A stretch of DNA of 64,000 nucleotides from Aliirhizobium wenxiniae (GCF_019511445.1 NZ_JAEUAN010000011.1:1-64000), one strand, 5' to 3'; numbered from the stretch's first letter, positions 35,905 through 44,522 are shown. The notes: generated by a model not told the origin, from the letters alone. Translations and numbers: made by a program.

Positions 35905-36449
35905 GCAGGGACCGTTCTGGCGACAAAACTCAAGTTTCTCGGAAACTGCCGCCAGTATCTGCCTTTCTCGAAGGCTTACAAGAAATTTCTAGTAAATCGC
36001 TGCTTAATCCAACGGAATCGGATTCATCGAATTTAGAGTTATCTATCTGATAAAATTATACTTTCCAGATTTTGCAACGGCATCCGATGCAAAAGCCCTT
36101 AGCCGGCAAAGGCCTCGGCGGCAGTCCGAGGCACCTGTTTTGTCTCCGCAAAGTGAGAATCAGTCTCAACAGAATCGGAGTGAGTCGCGCCAGTTGACCG
36201 CAGCCGGATAAGCGATGGGCAGGGCGGAAAATCGGATCAAAAAGTGTCCGGCTAATGTTCCTTCCGGCATCGCATTCCAGCGCGATCAGAAAACTCGGCG
36301 CTCAAATGCCGCAGGTGAAAATGAGAAAATTTTCCTTGCGCAAGAGATTGGGGAGTTGCCAAGTCGCGATCCTTCTTTTAGAATAATTCTAAGATTTATG
36401 AGTATGGGTCTCAGGTTTTTAGCCCAGCATTTGAAGAAGGAGAGCTACC
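35905..36449. other. repA upstream region
   Basis: No credible gene lies here. It holds a TATAAT on the minus strand (36055-36060) as probable repA -10, a 7-bp-arm hairpin GCCTCGG/CCGAGGC (36112-36132), a parS half-site-like GTTGACCGCAG at 36193, and the ICE-like palindrome at 36377. The hairpin lies upstream of the proposed repA promoter and might end transcription entering from the right. Confidence 0.5.
36377..36393 (+). promoter_or_regulatory. ICE-like (Irr) box
   Basis: TTTAGAATAATTCTAAG matches the iron control element recognised by the haem-responsive regulator Irr (TTTAGAANNNTTCTAAA) at all fixed bases but the last. The core TTAGAATAATTCTAA is a perfect palindrome. It is 57 bases upstream of the small cysteine protein gene. 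Binding by Irr is inferred from the motif. Confidence 0.6.
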
Positions 36450-36650
36450 ATGTCTAAAGAAAATTCCTGCAAGGCCTGCTCGTATTATGAAGATCACGTC
36501 GTAAACGCAGGTTCCGCTCCGGCAGATGCCGGTCTCTGTCGCGTCAACCCGCCGGTTACGCAGCCGGCGGCCGATGCCCGCGGCTTCTGGCCGGTTGTTT
36601 CCGCCAACGACTGGTGCGGCCAGTTCGACGGCGACGCCAAGGCTGCTTGA
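36450..36650 (+). CDS. Small cysteine-containing protein, probably iron-regulated
   Basis: This 66-residue protein starts [15 protein letters not shown] and has four cysteines (a CKAC pair, one in [12 protein letters not shown] and one in NDWCGQF), an arrangement that could bind a metal or iron-sulphur centre. AAGGAGAG lies just upstream of the ATG and an ICE-like palindrome lies further upstream. A strong terminator follows, so it is a single-gene unit. It resembles small conserved rhizobial proteins of unknown function. A role in iron handling is inferred from the promoter box and the cysteines only. Confidence 0.75.
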   Translation: MSKENSCKACSYYEDHVVNAGSAPADAGLCRVNPPVTQPAADARGFWPVVSANDWCGQFDGDAKAA

Positions 36651-36673
36651 TAGCGCCGAGAACAGACAATCAG

Positions 36674-36706
36674 AAAGGGCGGCTCTTGGGGCCGCCCTTT
36701 TCTTTT
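36674..36706 (+). terminator. Intrinsic terminator
   Basis: AAAGGGCGGC (36674-36683) pairs with GCCGCCCTTT (36691-36700) and is followed by TCTTTT. It lies 24 bases past the stop of the small cysteine protein gene. Confidence 0.9.
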
Positions 36707-36835
36707 GTCCAAACGGGATTTCTCTCAGTCTGTCGCTGAGCCCAAACGCCGGCAACAGGAGATGTGCCGATCGTCCATGAATGTGTTTGTGGAGCGTGTT
36801 GACTCATAATTAGGTGCCATACTATATGTCGCCTT

Positions 36836-37366
36836 ATGGAAAATCTTGAACACAAACACCTTGCCGTTCTCGATGAAGCCACGCGGCGCGGCGAGCAGGA
36901 CACCGGCAATATGCGGCTCTGTTTCGAGGTGCTGGCCTTGGCGGCAGCAATCGACCGTTCCTGCGCGGCGCGCCTTGCGCCCTACCGCCTCTCGGAGGGA
37001 AAGTTTGTCTTGCTGTCTCTGCTGCGCGATCTGCCGGATGGGCTGGCGCCCTATGAATTGGCAGAGCGGGCCGGCGTGACGCGTGCCACCGTAACCGGAC
37101 TGCTCGACGGGCTGGAACGCGACGGGTTTCTCTTGCGGCATGGAGACAAGGACGATCGGCGCAAGATTTCCGTCCGCCTGACATCCATGGGGAAGGCGAT
37201 GGCGGAAGATCTGTTTGTCGAACACAGCCAATGGATCGGTTCCCTTTTTGCGGGTTTTGAGCCACGGGAGCGCGAGGTTTTTAGCGGATTTTTGCTGCGT
37301 GCATGGCGCAATGTGGAAATGCCGTTGGACGCCGGTCAAGCAACCGGTGCAGGCACGTCGCCGTGA
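36836..37366 (+). CDS. MarR-family regulator
   Basis: This 176-residue protein has the MarR winged helix: YELAERAGVTRATVTGLLDG (residues ~74-93) and the wing KDDRRKISVRLTSMGKAM. No GGAG-type site stands out before the ATG. It overlaps the following alkylation-repair gene by four bases (GTGA, 37363-37366), so the two are coupled and it may control that gene. The ligand is unknown. Confidence 0.88.
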   Translation: MENLEHKHLAVLDEATRRGEQDTGNMRLCFEVLALAAAIDRSCAARLAPYRLSEGKFVLLSLLRDLPDGLAPYELAERAGVTRATVTGLLDGLERDGFLLRHGDKDDRRKISVRLTSMGKAMAEDLFVEHSQWIGSLFAGFEPREREVFSGFLLRAWRNVEMPLDAGQATGAGTSP

Positions 37367-38139
37367 GCGCCGGCCAACCGGCAAGACGTGTCAGGGATGT
37401 CTCCCCTGAACGCGTTGCGCTTTTGAATGGCGGGACTGCCGAAGCCGCGACGCTGACGGAATGCCTGGCCGTCGATTTTGCCGCCCTCATGCGGACTTCC
37501 CTGACCGACATAGGCCGGGATGCCATTGTTGAGATGGAGCAGATGGCGGGGGAGGGGATTTCCCGGCGCATGGTGCGGGCTTCACGACTGATCCATGCGC
37601 ATCTAGGCATCACTGTGATGGAAGAGCTGAGCCGCCATGCCTCCGATACGGTGCGTGGCTGGGCGTGTTTCATGGTCGGGATAATCGAAGGCCGCACACT
37701 TCGCGAGCGTCTTTCCCTGATCCGGCCGCTGGCCGATGATCATCATTTCGGCGTGAGGGAATGGGCCTGGATGGCGGTGCGGCCTCATATTGCCGATGAA
37801 CTGAATGATGCCATCGCACAGCTTGCCGGATGGACGGGTGAGGGGTCCGAGCGGTTGCGTCGGTTTGCCAGTGAAGCGACCCGACCACGGGGTGTCTGGT
37901 GCTCTCATATCCGCGCTTTGCGCCAAAGACCGGAGCTGGCCTTGCCGATCCTTGAGCCTCTGCGTGCCGACCCGTCAACCTATGTGCAGGATTCCGTTGG
38001 CAACTGGCTGAACGACGCCGGAAAAGACCGGGAAGACTGGGTGCGAGACCTCACCAGCCGCTGGTTGGAGGAATGCGGCGGTCCCGCAACATCGAGAATC
38101 TGTAAACGCGGCTTGCGATCGATCGACGGCCAAACCTGA
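37363..38139 (+). CDS. HEAT-repeat DNA alkylation repair protein (AlkC/AlkD-like)
   Basis: The GTG at 37363 overlapping the MarR stop is chosen as start; the frame is open to 37303. The ~258-residue all-helical protein has HEAT-like repeats and a C-terminal region (ADPSTYVQDSVGNWLNDAGK, then DREDWVRDLTSRWLEE) shared with AlkC/AlkD-type glycosylases that excise alkylated bases. SEATRPRGVWCSHIRAL near residue 170 fits the same group. The catalytic residue cannot be assigned by eye. Confidence 0.7.
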   Translation: MSAGQPARRVRDVSPERVALLNGGTAEAATLTECLAVDFAALMRTSLTDIGRDAIVEMEQMAGEGISRRMVRASRLIHAHLGITVMEELSRHASDTVRGWACFMVGIIEGRTLRERLSLIRPLADDHHFGVREWAWMAVRPHIADELNDAIAQLAGWTGEGSERLRRFASEATRPRGVWCSHIRALRQRPELALPILEPLRADPSTYVQDSVGNWLNDAGKDREDWVRDLTSRWLEECGGPATSRICKRGLRSIDGQT

Positions 38140-38158
38140 AAATCCGAAGGTGTCTTTC

Positions 38159-38536
38159 ATGGCCTATTATCTGGTAGAACTCTACAGCCCCAAACCCGCA
38201 TGGCTGGCACTCGATCGGGCCAGCCGCGCCGGTTTTTTCGAAGCGGTAGGCGCCGGCATGTCGAATTTCACGGCGCTCGGTATCGAGGCGGTTGCCCTGG
38301 GTGAAACAGAGGCTTGCGCGGTTCACGCGGCCCCGCAGCAGTTCTTTGCAATCTGGCGTGCGCCCGATGCGAAGGCGTTGGATGTGCTGATCTCGGGTAT
38401 CGCCGGCTCGGGCTGGCATGACTATTTCGGTGAACGCGGTTGGCAGCGGCATCGATCTGCATGGCCACCTCGCAAAGCTTGCAGCTATCTAGTGCTTGGT
38501 GATGTGCTGCAGGAAGGCTTGGCTATCTTCTGTTAA
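38159..38536 (+). pseudogene. DUF6616-like small protein with frameshifted C-terminus
   Basis: From ATG 38159 the frame encodes MAYYLVELYSPKPAWLALD through GSGWHDYF, resembling a family of ~110-residue proteins of unknown function. After WHDYF the frame reads an unrelated tail to 38536. In the frame entered at 38430 the expected ending (VNAVGSGIDLHGHLAKLAAI, stop 38490-38492) is intact. About five bases (AAACG in my reconstruction) appear to be missing near 38429. The product may be altered or non-functional; a sequencing error is the alternative. Confidence 0.6.
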
Positions 38537-38601
38537 TGGCAACCGGGAATAGGCTTTTTATCCTCGTTGGCTTTGCCTCAAGGCTCGGCTAGAACATTTC
38601 C

Positions 38602-38772
38602 ATGAGCGACAATGTCATCAAGTTCCAGCGACCGAAACAGCCAAAGCCGCCGCGCCAGACGCCGCCGTGGCTGAAGCGCGTTCTCACCATTCTTGCCGTG
38701 ATCGCCGCTTTCGCGGCGATCTACATCTATTTCAGCCTGACCGGAACATCGCCGCAAGGCGCTCCGGGGTAG
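38602..38772 (+). CDS. Small single-pass membrane protein
   Basis: A 56-residue ORF starts MSDNVIKFQRPKQPKPPRQT, followed by a Trp-Leu-Lys junction and one membrane helix (VLTILAVIAAFAAIYIYFSL, ~residues 28-47) and a short tail. The proline/lysine-rich cytosolic N-terminus and single helix are typical of conserved small rhizobial membrane proteins. No clear Shine-Dalgarno sequence. Function unknown. Confidence 0.6.
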   Translation: MSDNVIKFQRPKQPKPPRQTPPWLKRVLTILAVIAAFAAIYIYFSLTGTSPQGAPG

Positions 38773-38880
38773 AGCACTTCCGCCTTTCTTCGAAAGGCGA
38801 AACAGCTCTATCTCTTTGTTTTAACGCAATTCCGGACGCAAAACCGGTTCCCACTTTTGCTGGAATTTCTCTCAGGACGC

Positions 38881-40011
38881 TTACTTGACGAAAAGCTGCC
38901 GTGGGAAATTGGTCAGCTTCTCATAGCCGGTTTCGGTGATCGTGATGGTTTCCGACATGCCGAAGCCGCGGGCGAGCACGTAAGTGTGGAAAGTCTGGCC
39001 GGGTTCGAAGACCCAGGTGCTGTTTTCAGCCGATTCCAGCGGCTCGCCGCCATTCGGCTGCAGGAGCAGGCCGACCGAATAGAAGGTCTTGTTCGTGTAG
39101 GTTTCGCGTAAGGCCGCCGAGAGCACGCCGTCGCGATAGATCGCATCGGGCACGCGCACCGAAACGCCGGGCTTCACTTCACGGATTGCGGCATCCTGAA
39201 TGGCGATCAGCTTTTCAACGACCTTGTAATCGTCGTCCTGAACCGGTCCGACCCGGATCGGGCGCATGAAACGGGCGTGGTAATGCTTGACGTTCGGCGT
39301 CGTCTCGATCTGGACGATATCGCCTTTCTCCAGCACCCGGTCGGAATAACCGCCATGCAGATGGAAGGCGCGTTCGCCCGACGACATGACGCCAGGACCC
39401 GGAAGGTCGGAACCGGCGCGGATCATCGCGGCGCAGACTTCGGCTGCCATTTCGCGCTCGCTGACGCCGACCGCGGCGCTGTCGATTGCTGCCTGCATGC
39501 CCGCTTCGGCGGCCTTTGCTGCGCGGCGCTGATAGGCGATTTCGGCGGGTGACTTGATGAGGCGCATCCGCGGCGTCATGGCGCTTTCGTCCTGCCAGAC
39601 GATGCCCGGCAGGGCAGATTTCAGATATTCGTAACGACCGGCCGAGAGCGGCCACGCGGAAAGCTCGATGCCGAGTTTTGCGCTTTTGCCGATACGGCTT
39701 TCAATCGCGGATGCGGCAACTGCCATGCGGTCATCGCTATCGGTCCACATCACCCGGTCGGGGAAGACGCAGGTGCTGTCGAGATAATATTCCTCGACGT
39801 CACGGCAGAACAGGGTCGGCTCGCCCTCTGCCGGGATGATGGCGAACTGCAGCGTGCCATAGGCACGGGTGAAATAACCGGTAAGCCAGGTGACTGTTTC
39901 GGGCAGGAAGGCGACGAGGCCATCGAGCTGTTTCTTCTTCAGCTCGGCCTGGACGCGGGAGAGGCGGGACAGGAATTCGGCGCGTTCGAACCAGTAGGCA
40001 GGCGTAACCAT
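38881..40011 (-). CDS. M24-family (creatinase/prolidase-fold) protein
   Basis: ATG 40011 (MVTPAYWFERAEFLSRLSRV) is preceded by GAGGAAG. The ~377-residue protein has the creatinase-type N-terminal domain (LDGLVAFLPETVTWLTGYFT) and a pita-bread C-terminal domain (EIAYQRRAAKAAEAGMQAAI). The two aspartates that bind metal in true aminopeptidases are absent (GDIVQIETTPNVKHYHARFM), as in creatinase, which is metal-free. It probably hydrolyses a C-N bond in a small molecule rather than Xaa-Pro peptides. It follows the amidotransferase-like gene by ~31 bases and is likely co-transcribed. Confidence 0.8.
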   Translation of the reverse strand: MVTPAYWFERAEFLSRLSRVQAELKKKQLDGLVAFLPETVTWLTGYFTRAYGTLQFAIIPAEGEPTLFCRDVEEYYLDSTCVFPDRVMWTDSDDRMAVAASAIESRIGKSAKLGIELSAWPLSAGRYEYLKSALPGIVWQDESAMTPRMRLIKSPAEIAYQRRAAKAAEAGMQAAIDSAAVGVSEREMAAEVCAAMIRAGSDLPGPGVMSSGERAFHLHGGYSDRVLEKGDIVQIETTPNVKHYHARFMRPIRVGPVQDDDYKVVEKLIAIQDAAIREVKPGVSVRVPDAIYRDGVLSAALRETYTNKTFYSVGLLLQPNGGEPLESAENSTWVFEPGQTFHTYVLARGFGMSETITITETGYEKLTNFPRQLFVK

Positions 40012-40042
40012 TATTCTTCCTCGATCGGGATATCTTTGAAAA

Positions 40043-40744
40043 TCAGGCGTTCTGGACCAGTTCCGCAAAGCGGGTCAGCATGGTCTTGGCCTCGGCGGCT
40101 TCGTGGGCCTGCGCCTTGAGGTCATCGATATTGGCGCCATCGAGCGTCATCCGTTCGCGGTTTTCTTCGAACCAGATGACGGCCTGCGCCTTGGTGACTT
40201 CCGGATGGCCCTGGATGCCCCAGATATCCGTGTCCTTATAGCGCCAGATATGGTTGGGGCAGTCGTCGGAATAGGCAAGGATCGTCATATCCGGATGGGC
40301 GGCCTTCACCTCGTCATTGTGCCAGACGAACATATAGGCGCTGTCGACTAGATCTCGGCAGAGCTTGTCGGTGCGGGCAGCCTCGGTGAGCGGCAGGTCC
40401 TTGTAGGCGATTTCGCAGGAGGTGCGGCGAAAAACCTGGTCGCGGCCGCAGAGCGCGGAAGCGAGGATCTGGCTGCCGAAGCAGATGCCGAGCATGGGGA
40501 TTTCAAGCTCTTCCGCCTCGCGGATCAGGTCGTGTTCGCGCAGGATGAAGGGCACGTCCTCATAGGCGCCATGCGGGCTGCCGGAGAGAAAAATGCCGTC
40601 ATAACCCTTCAGCGTCTCGGGGAACTGGCCGTCATAAGCCCAGTAGCGATCGACCTTCAGGCCCCAGGCTTCGAAGCGGTCGTCGAGCTTTGCGATGGAC
40701 TGAAACTTGCGGCCATTGCCGAGATAAAGAAGGCGCTTGCCCAT
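40043..40744 (-). CDS. Class-I glutamine amidotransferase-like hydrolase
   Basis: The only ATG fitting the family start is 40744 (MGKRLLYLGNGRKFQSIAK). The ~233-residue protein has the nucleophile elbow GICFGSQ (Cys near residue 95) and the His-Glu pair in GIQGHPEV near residue 180, so the catalytic triad is complete. No synthetase domain is attached, which suits a free-standing hydrolase of gamma-glutamyl-type amides (PuuD-like) as well as an amidotransferase. It diverges from pxpA with a TGGTATACCA operator between. Confidence 0.8.
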   Translation of the reverse strand: MGKRLLYLGNGRKFQSIAKLDDRFEAWGLKVDRYWAYDGQFPETLKGYDGIFLSGSPHGAYEDVPFILREHDLIREAEELEIPMLGICFGSQILASALCGRDQVFRRTSCEIAYKDLPLTEAARTDKLCRDLVDSAYMFVWHNDEVKAAHPDMTILAYSDDCPNHIWRYKDTDIWGIQGHPEVTKAQAVIWFEENRERMTLDGANIDDLKAQAHEAAEAKTMLTRFAELVQNA

Positions 40745-40776
40745 GTCATTCCCCGTTTTCAAAATCAGCACACCAG

Positions 40777-40786
40777 TGGTATACCA
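40777..40786. promoter_or_regulatory. GntR-type operator between amidotransferase-like gene and pxpA
   Basis: TGGTATACCA is a perfect 10-bp palindrome within AGTGGTATACCAA, a 13-base block that recurs exactly at 46659-46671. The spacing and TGGT...ACCA form suit FadR/FCD-type GntR regulators. It lies 33 bases upstream of the leftward gene and about 105 bases upstream of pxpA. Confidence 0.65.
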
Positions 40787-40890
40787 ACGGTGTGCACGGC
40801 GCAATCGGGAAATCGTGGCAATCACCCGGTGCCGTGTTATGCATCCGACCGGAAAGCTGAAAACGGCCGTACACCTTGGAAGGGGAAGGC

Positions 40891-41649
40891 ATGCGCATCG
40901 ATCTCAATTCCGATCTCGGCGAGGGGTTTGGCCCATGGACGATGGGCGACGATGCGGCGATGCTCGATATCGTCAGCACCGCCAACATTGCCTGCGGCTT
41001 TCATGCCGGTGACCCGGACATCATGCGAAAGACGGTGCGACTGGCGAAGGAGCGCGGCGTCGCGATCGGTGCGCATCCCGGCTATATGGACCTGATCGGT
41101 TTCGGCCGGCGGCGTCTACTGGGATTGAATATTTCGGAAGTGGAAACGCTGGTCGCCTATCAGGTCGGCGCGCTGGCGGCGGTTGCAGCCCTTGAAGGCC
41201 ATCCGATGACGCATGTGAAGACGCATGGGGCGCTCGGCAATGTCTGTGCCGATGACGACGAGATGGCGCTTGCCGTCGGCCGGGCGATCAGGGCCGTCGA
41301 TCCGAAGCTTGCCTTCATGGTGATGCCGGGAACGGCGACGGCTCGGGCGGCGGAAACGCTCGGCCTGACGCCGATCAACGAGATCTATGCCGACCGGACC
41401 TATGCGGACAATTTCAATCTCTCACCGCGCTCGGAACCGGGCTCGGTGATCCATGATCCGGAACTGCTGGTGAAGCGGGTGATCGACATGGTTTCGGCGG
41501 GCTGCCTAACTTCGACTTCGGGCAAGCGGCTGGAGGTGCCGATCGGGTCGGTTTGCGTGCATGGGGACACGCCGGGGGCGGTGGTGATGGCACGGCAGTT
41601 GCGTGAGGCGCTGGAGAGGGCCGGGTGGGTGATTGGGTCTTCGGTGTAG
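40891..41649 (+). CDS. pxpA: 5-oxoprolinase subunit A (LamB/YcsF family)
   Basis: ATG 40891 (MRIDLNSDLGEGFGPWTMGD) is preceded by GGGGAAGG; a TTG at 40876 is in frame. The ~252-residue protein carries the family signature DLNSDLGEGFG, then ANIACGFHAGDP, AIGAHPGYMD and HVKTHGALGN with conserved His/Asp residues. With PxpB and PxpC it forms the ATP-dependent prokaryotic 5-oxoprolinase that opens pyroglutamate to glutamate. Unusually it lies convergent with pxpC, separated by a RIME-like element, rather than in one pxpBCA operon. Confidence 0.9.
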   Translation: MRIDLNSDLGEGFGPWTMGDDAAMLDIVSTANIACGFHAGDPDIMRKTVRLAKERGVAIGAHPGYMDLIGFGRRRLLGLNISEVETLVAYQVGALAAVAALEGHPMTHVKTHGALGNVCADDDEMALAVGRAIRAVDPKLAFMVMPGTATARAAETLGLTPINEIYADRTYADNFNLSPRSEPGSVIHDPELLVKRVIDMVSAGCLTSTSGKRLEVPIGSVCVHGDTPGAVVMARQLREALERAGWVIGSSV

Positions 41650-41722
41650 TGGTTTGGTTGATAGAAACCGGAAGCGCGAAGAGCGGACTTAAGGCTGCTG
41701 ATAAGGGCCGAAACCTCTCCGT

Positions 41723-41827
41723 CGTCATCCTCGGGCTTGTCCCGAGGATCTGCTGCCGTTCCGGCCATCTGCAACGTCACAGTCTCGGCACCGTGGTTAG
41801 ATCCTCGGGACAAGCCCGAGGATGACG
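41723..41827. repeat. RIME-like palindromic element, copy 1
   Basis: The two ends (41723-41751 and 41799-41827) are perfect 29-bp inverted copies, and each arm is itself a hairpin (CCTCGGGCTTGTCCCGAGG). The 105-bp length, two large palindromes and intergenic position match Rhizobium-specific intergenic mosaic elements. It lies between the convergent pxpA and pxpC. A related copy is at 56048. Confidence 0.75.
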
Positions 41828-41830
41828 GCG

Positions 41831-42787
41831 TCATTTGGGAGGACAACCCTCGTTTCTCTTGAGGCCAGCAATCACGGCGGCGAGGCGATCTTCTGCATGG
41901 ATGGCCTGTTCCTCAGCAAAATCCGCTGAAATCGCCCGGAACAGAAACTGCTGGCCGGTCGGTAATTGGGCCAGGCGGGCGAGATCGAAGGAGGCGATGG
42001 TGGCGATTTTCGGGTAACCGCCGGTCGTCTGGCCGTCGGCGGTGAGCACGATCGGCTTGCCCGATCCCGGTATCTGTATGGAGCCGACGACGGTGGCATC
42101 CGAGACGATGTCATGGCCCTTGAATGCCTGAAGCGCGGGGCCATCGAGAACCATGGCCATGCGGTCGCGCGACGCGGTGGCGCGATAGGGCTGGCGCAGG
42201 AACATCTTCCACGCATTCTCATCGAAATAATCGTCCTGCGGGCCGGGGATTACGGCGATCGGGCCGTGGCGGCGCAGGTAAGGCGTGCCGAGGGTGCGAG
42301 GGGCAAGTTTTTCGCCATCGCCGAGCGGTAGGGTATCGCCGGGGCCAAGCGCCTTGCCGTGAAGGCCACCGACTGCGGTTCGCAAATGGGTGGAGCGGCT
42401 ACCGAGCATCTTTGGGATGGCGATGCCGCCGGAGATGGCAATGTAACCCCAGACGGCACCGCGCAAGGTGCCGACGGTCAGCGTTTCGCCGGCCTTCAAA
42501 AGATGGCTTTCCCAGGTGGAAACCGGTCTGCCGGCAATCTCGACCTGACAACTGCCGCCGGTGACGGCGATGAGGGTGTCGCGATCTGCGGTGAACGTGC
42601 TGCCGGTCAGCGCGAACTCGATGGCGGCGGCATGTGCGTCGTTGCCGACCAGCGCATTGGCGATCGCATGGGCGTCGCGATCCATGGCGCCGGAGGTGGA
42701 GACCCCGCGGGCGCGAAAACCGTAACGGCCGTCATCCTGAACGGACATCAGCGGGCCGGCGCGCAGGATGGTGAGGAGAGCGGTCAT
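41831..42787 (-). CDS. pxpC: 5-oxoprolinase subunit C (biotin-dependent carboxyltransferase family)
   Basis: This 318-residue protein has the KipA/PxpC pattern: TILRAGPLMSVQDDGRYGFR, ARGVSTSGAMDRDAHAIANA and PGPQDDYFDENAWKMFL. It works with PxpB on the ATP-dependent ring opening of 5-oxoproline. It overlaps pxpB by 4 bases and ends the leftward GntR operon just short of the RIME-like element. Confidence 0.9.
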   Translation of the reverse strand: MTALLTILRAGPLMSVQDDGRYGFRARGVSTSGAMDRDAHAIANALVGNDAHAAAIEFALTGSTFTADRDTLIAVTGGSCQVEIAGRPVSTWESHLLKAGETLTVGTLRGAVWGYIAISGGIAIPKMLGSRSTHLRTAVGGLHGKALGPGDTLPLGDGEKLAPRTLGTPYLRRHGPIAVIPGPQDDYFDENAWKMFLRQPYRATASRDRMAMVLDGPALQAFKGHDIVSDATVVGSIQIPGSGKPIVLTADGQTTGGYPKIATIASFDLARLAQLPTGQQFLFRAISADFAEEQAIHAEDRLAAVIAGLKRNEGCPPK

Positions 42788-43545
42788 CGGGCGATCTCCT
42801 TCAATTCGGCGGTGCCGGCTGCGACCTGTGCGTCCAGGTCTCGCGCTTCCTCGGTGTCGATACTGCGGAAGGTGATGCGGTCGCCAGCCTTCAGCAGGAA
42901 AGCCTCGGCGCGGGCGGGGTCGAAAAGCTTGAATGGCGTTCGGCCGAGAAAGCGCCAGCCGCTCGGGCCGGGGACGGAATTGATGCTCGACTGCCGGCCG
43001 CCGATGCCGATCGCGCCGGCCTCGATCCGCTGACGCGGCACGGCAAGTCGCGGCGTGTGCAGAATGTCCGGAAGACCGCCGAGATAGGCGAAACCGGGGG
43101 CGAAGCCGATCATGTAGACGCGGTATTCGGCGGAGGCGTGAAGCGCGATGACATCGGCTGTGCTCATGTTCTTCAGTGCTGCGAGTTCGTCGAGATCCGC
43201 CTGATGTTCACCGCCGTAGAGGACCGGGAATTCCAGCAGTCGGCCGGTTTCCGATGCCGCCGTGTCATGCATTGCCCGCTGCATCAGCGCTTCGCCGAGA
43301 GCCGCACCGCGCAGGATTTTCGGATCGTAGATCACGGTCAGTGAGCGATAGGTGGGGATGGTTTCGAGGATGCCTTCTACCGGATTGGCGGCAAGCGATG
43401 CATCGAGCGACAGGACCTTGAGGTTTGCCGCCTCGCTGACCGTATCCGAAAACTCTATTGCGATGCCGCGATCGCCGCAGCGGAGGATGCGCGGATAGGC
43501 GTTCTCGCCTGTGAGTGCGGGGCCGGGCCGGGGCCTGAACTGCAT
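42784..43545 (-). CDS. pxpB: 5-oxoprolinase subunit B (KipI-like)
   Basis: This 253-residue allophanate-hydrolase-subunit-1/KipI family protein has FAPGFAYLGGLPDILHTPRL, VPRQRIEAGAIGIGGRQSSI and GPSGWRFLGRTPFKLFDP. It partners PxpC. It starts 21 bases after the dehydrogenase gene and is in the same leftward operon. ATG 43545 was used; the N-terminal ~15 residues look variable. Confidence 0.9.
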   Translation of the reverse strand: MQFRPRPGPALTGENAYPRILRCGDRGIAIEFSDTVSEAANLKVLSLDASLAANPVEGILETIPTYRSLTVIYDPKILRGAALGEALMQRAMHDTAASETGRLLEFPVLYGGEHQADLDELAALKNMSTADVIALHASAEYRVYMIGFAPGFAYLGGLPDILHTPRLAVPRQRIEAGAIGIGGRQSSINSVPGPSGWRFLGRTPFKLFDPARAEAFLLKAGDRITFRSIDTEEARDLDAQVAAGTAELKEIAR

Positions 43546-43566
43546 GTCTTGTCTATCCTGTCGCGG

Positions 43567-44520
43567 TCAGGTGCCGGTGGCCGGGATCCGTTTAAGAGCG
43601 TCAAGTTCGCCCAGAACCTTGCTGGCTACCTGAAAGCCGGTCTTTTCCAGAGCCTCGTCGGTCGAGCCGCCGATATGCGGTGTCAGCACCAGATTGGGGC
43701 AATCGAGAAGCGGATTGTCGGTGGTAATCGGCTCGACCACAAGCACATCGAGACCGGCACCGGCGATGGTGCCGTCCTTCAGCGCCGCGGCAAGCGCGCC
43801 CTCGTCTATCAGCGCGCCGCGGGCGGTGTTGATCAGGATGCCGGACTTACCAATCAGCGCCAAGCGGCGGGCATCGATCAGCGGCTTTTCCTCAGGGATG
43901 CCGTGCAGCGAGACGACATCGGCCCATTCGCAGAGGCTGTCGAGATCGGGCAGAAGCGTGATGCCGTCGCGCTGCAATTCTTTGGCCGGCGTGTAGCGCG
44001 ATACGGTTGCGACTTCCATGCCGAAGGCCTGGCCCAGCTTGGCGACCAGCTTTGCAATATGGCCGTAACCGAACAGGCCGAGGCGGCGGCCAGAGAGTTC
44101 GAACGTGCGGTGATGCTGGCGGAACAGCGTGTCGCCGGTGCGCGAGGCATTGTCGGCGGCAATCAGCGAACGAGAGCAGGCAAGCGCCAGGCCGATCACC
44201 AGTTCGGCGACCGACTGGGCATTGGCGCCGGGCGTGTTGTGCAGCGGGATGCCGCGGGCGGCAAGCGACGGCTTGTGCACCTTGTCGGTGCCGGTGCCGT
44301 GAACGCCGACGACCTTCAGATTGGGTGCGGCTTCGATTTCGCGGGCCGAAAGGCCGTGATTGCGGGTGATGACCGCCGTTGCGACGGCAAGATAGGGCTC
44401 GAGATCTGCAAAGGCGGTGGAGGCCGCGATGTGGACGGTGAGCCCTTTTTCTTCCAGCATGCGGATGGCGCTTTTGGCGATCGGCTGGACGATGAGGCAG
44501 TCGCAACGGATATCGGACAT
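43567..44520 (-). CDS. D-isomer 2-hydroxyacid dehydrogenase
   Basis: This 317-residue NAD-dependent enzyme has a dinucleotide fold (LGLFGYGHIAKLVAKLGQAF, ~residues 145-164) and the catalytic set: Arg in NTARGALIDE, an acidic residue in DVLVVEPI and His in LTPHIGGSTDE. It resembles phosphoglycerate dehydrogenase without a regulatory domain and probably reduces or oxidises a 2-oxo/2-hydroxy acid in the pathway. It begins 2 bases after the M20 gene ends. Confidence 0.85.
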   Translation of the reverse strand: MSDIRCDCLIVQPIAKSAIRMLEEKGLTVHIAASTAFADLEPYLAVATAVITRNHGLSAREIEAAPNLKVVGVHGTGTDKVHKPSLAARGIPLHNTPGANAQSVAELVIGLALACSRSLIAADNASRTGDTLFRQHHRTFELSGRRLGLFGYGHIAKLVAKLGQAFGMEVATVSRYTPAKELQRDGITLLPDLDSLCEWADVVSLHGIPEEKPLIDARRLALIGKSGILINTARGALIDEGALAAALKDGTIAGAGLDVLVVEPITTDNPLLDCPNLVLTPHIGGSTDEALEKTGFQVASKVLGELDALKRIPATGT

Positions 44521-44522
44521 GA

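Noticed and set aside
34729..36036. 435-residue rightward ORF
   Set aside because: Antisense to repA, which has full ParA motifs.
36193..36208. GTTGACCGCAGCCGGA as a fourth parS site
   Set aside because: Only the left half fits the consensus; the right half lacks the AAC and is not palindromic.
36215..36457. 80-residue ORF upstream of the small cysteine protein
   Set aside because: Overlaps the ICE-like box and the downstream start, has no ribosome site and no protein-like pattern.
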